A program made the position numbers and the translations under genes. This document shows positions 14,043-16,024 of a stretch of DNA of 16,024 bases, piece after piece. Numbering within the stretch: position 1 is the first letter of the stretch; each line of letters starts with the position of its first letter. Source of the DNA: an uncultured Campylobacter sp. (GTDB taxonomy: Bacteria; Campylobacterota; Campylobacteria; Campylobacterales; Campylobacteraceae); the NCBI RefSeq assembly GCF_937996225.1, contig NZ_CALKTC010000041.1, positions 1 through 16,024 of the forward strand, written 5' to 3'. The notes below the pieces were generated by a model. The model saw only the letters and a list, made by a program, of their open reading frames with translations, was not told where the DNA came from and ran no database searches.

Positions 14043-16024
14043 TTCAATTCCCAAAGGATAGAATTATTCCACATTCCTGCGGGACGCTATAAAATGCAGT
14101 GGTAGAAGTTTTAATTCCCAATGGGGTGGAATTCTACAGCACAAGATGCGGCAGATCAAGGCGGCGCAGCGCGTTTCAATTCCCAACGGGATGGAATTCT
14201 ACCTAGGGGAGCGCAGCAGCCCCTAGCGAGTTTGTCGGAGGTTTCAATTCCCAACGGGATGGAATTCTACGCAGAGGGCGGAAAAGGTAGCGGCATGGAT
14301 ATGAGTTTCAATTCCCAACGGGATGGAATTCTACCGTGATTGTCTCGTCGGTGCCTGCGGTTTTTAGATTTTGTTTCAATTCCCAACGGGATGGAATTCT
14401 ACGAAAAATTATATAAAGGAGAGAACGATGAGAGAGAGTTTCAATTCCCAACGGGATGGAATTCTACGGAAAATCCTCGTCGCCCACAAAAAGAAAAGGA
14501 TCGTTTCAATTCCCAACGGGATGGAATTCTACACGGGGTGTTGTTTTGGCACGGGTGATCCTTTCGTAGTTTCAATTCCCAACGGGATGGAATTCTACAA
14601 AAGACAGAACCGAGCAAAATCGCCAAAGAATTGTTTCAATTCCCAACGGGATGGAATTCTACCGTAAAAATGAGGTCTTAAGCTTGCGCTGGAGCGATGG
14701 TTTCAATTCCCAACGGGATGGAATTCTACTGTGTAGTGCCGCATATTGCAGCTGTGAAGTCGTTGTTTCAATTCCCAACGGGATGGAATTCTACCTTAAA
14801 GCTATACTATACGAAGCCGGGGATAGAATTTGTTTCAATTCCCAACGGGATGGAATTCTACTAAAACACAGCTACATTGGGGCTTTTAGAATGATGTTTC
14901 AATTCCCAACGGGATGGAATTCTACTTCAGCCGATAACACAGGCGTTTATAAATACGATAGTTTCAATTCCCAACGGGATGGAATTCTACTGAGTTGGAA
15001 AGATGCCATTAGCGGTATTGCTACTGCGTTTCAATTCCCAACGGGATGGAATTCTACAAATCCACTTCCGACAAACCAAGCTCGACCCAATAGTTTCAAT
15101 TCCCAACGGGATGGAATTCTACTTTTAAATACAAATCGGCGTAATAGCTAAATTTCAGTTTCAATTCCCAACGGGATGGAATTCTACGCGACCTCCGCCA
15201 TGCGCCCGAAAAATTTAACGTCGAGTTTCAATTCCCAACGGGATGGAATTCTACTGAAGAGGACAAATGCCGAGAGAAAAATTAAAAGAGTTTCAATTCC
15301 CAACGGGATGGAATTCTACATGGACAAATTCATTACTGACAACGTAGAGAAAATCAGGTTTCAATTCCCAACGGGATGGAATTCTACGATCCTGAAGCTC
15401 TTTGCTATAGGTTTCAAGCGGATGTTTCAATTCCCAACGGGATGGAATTCTACAATTTCAGGGTTTTGTTATGTATGACTTTATCGATTGTTTCAATTCC
15501 CAACGGGATGGAATTCTACGCAGATAGTGTATTTATCAGCTTTCTTAGGTTTTTGTTTCAATTCCCAACGGGATGGAATTCTACGAAAATTCACAACCAA
15601 ATTGTATAGATCATAGAAAGTTTCAATTCCCAACGGGATGGAATTCTACTCGATGAAATTTTTGGCGAGTTTCTGCTAACCGAGTTTCAATTCCCAACGG
15701 GATGGAATTCTACGACGCCCTCAACCTTATTTCCATTATTAAAATAGATGGTTTCAATTCCCAACGGGATGGAATTCTACGAGATATAGAAACACGAGAA
15801 CCCTTATTCGTATAAAAAGTTTCAATTCCCAACGGGATGGAATTCTACGCCAAACCGATAGCGGCAACGATAGCAATCGCGGGTTTCAATTCCCAACGGG
15901 ATGGAATTCTACAAGCCTCGTTCAACCATTTCATTTTCAAGCATAGCAGTTTCAATTCCCAACGGGATGGAATTCTACGCGTAGTTGATGGTATTGTCGA
16001 GCATTGTCAATATACGTTTCAATA
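14041..16024 (-). CRISPR. CRISPR array 2, 31 repeats seen, continues past the window
   Basis: The repeat of array 1 in opposite orientation: on the plus strand it begins GTTTCAATTCCC and ends GGATGGAATTCTAC. Degenerate copies at 14041 and 14108 are followed by 28 perfect copies from 14173 to 15949, spaced every 63-69 bp, and a partial copy at 16016. The 30 spacers are 33-39 bp and all different as far as I can compare by eye. By the ATTGAAAC rule the crRNA precursor is made from the minus strand, so the leader is beyond 16024 and the trailer is the decayed left end. Perfect repeats indicate a younger, better maintained array than array 1. Cas genes may lie to the right, outside the window. 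Reading frames here (SIPNGMEFY, FNSQRDGIL) are artefacts. Confidence 0.98.

Noticed and set aside
14121..15609. Open frames across array 2 with the same recurring words
   Set aside because: Same artefact from the inverted repeat; the unit of periodicity is the 30-bp repeat plus spacer.
11336..16024. Insertion sequence or transposase between or beside the arrays
   Set aside because: No transposase motifs, terminal inverted repeats or target duplications are visible.

Overview
The window looks chromosomal and most like a Campylobacter (Campylobacterota, formerly Epsilonproteobacteria). Evidence: AT-rich spacers full of AAATTTTAAAATTT-type words around moderately GC-rich genes; the cluster kdsC-lptC-lptA-engB-(acetyltransferase)-(membrane protein)-mrdA, which from memory resembles the Campylobacter order; a short N-acetylglutamate-synthase-like acetyltransferase; and a PPK2 polyphosphate kinase. 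The base composition suggests one of the more GC-rich members of the genus (C. gracilis/showae/rectus-like). The species is an inference.

Positions 1-387 are non-coding and built from diverged copies of an AT-rich unit, ending in a hairpin just past mrdA. From 10324 back to 388 all genes lie on the minus strand. They fall into a dsbD-hisB pair; a run of two tiny membrane proteins, a PstS-like binding protein, kdsC, lptC, lptA and engB; and then an acetyltransferase, a 168-residue membrane protein and mrdA. Many junctions overlap (ATGA type), so translation is probably coupled. The theme is envelope building: KdsC makes Kdo for lipopolysaccharide (LPS), LptC and LptA carry LPS across the periplasm, MrdA (PBP2) builds the side wall, and DsbD feeds electrons to periplasmic thiols. 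EngB (ribosome assembly) and HisB (histidine synthesis) are housekeeping genes. Three proteins (acetyltransferase, EngB, DsbD) carry long Asn/Ser/Ala-rich low-complexity insertions, which is unusual. ppk2 follows on the plus strand (10433-11335), divergent from dsbD.

From 11452 to the window end the sequence is dominated by two CRISPR arrays with the same 30-bp repeat in opposite orientations. Array 1 (11452-12728) has 20 repeat units, of which 13 are perfect, and is eroded at both ends. Array 2 (14041 to beyond 16024) has 28 perfect repeats, two eroded ones at its left end, a partial one at the window edge, and still older relics to its left. By the ATTGAAAC 3'-end rule the arrays are transcribed toward each other, with decayed trailer ends meeting in the middle. 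No cas gene is visible. The roughly 1.3 kb between the arrays holds a small two-gene unit: an 81-residue helix-turn-helix protein and a coupled 44-residue, very basic peptide. It lies behind a promoter region with a direct repeat and three TGTATAATT boxes. This inter-array island and the paired inverted arrays are the least ordinary part of the window.
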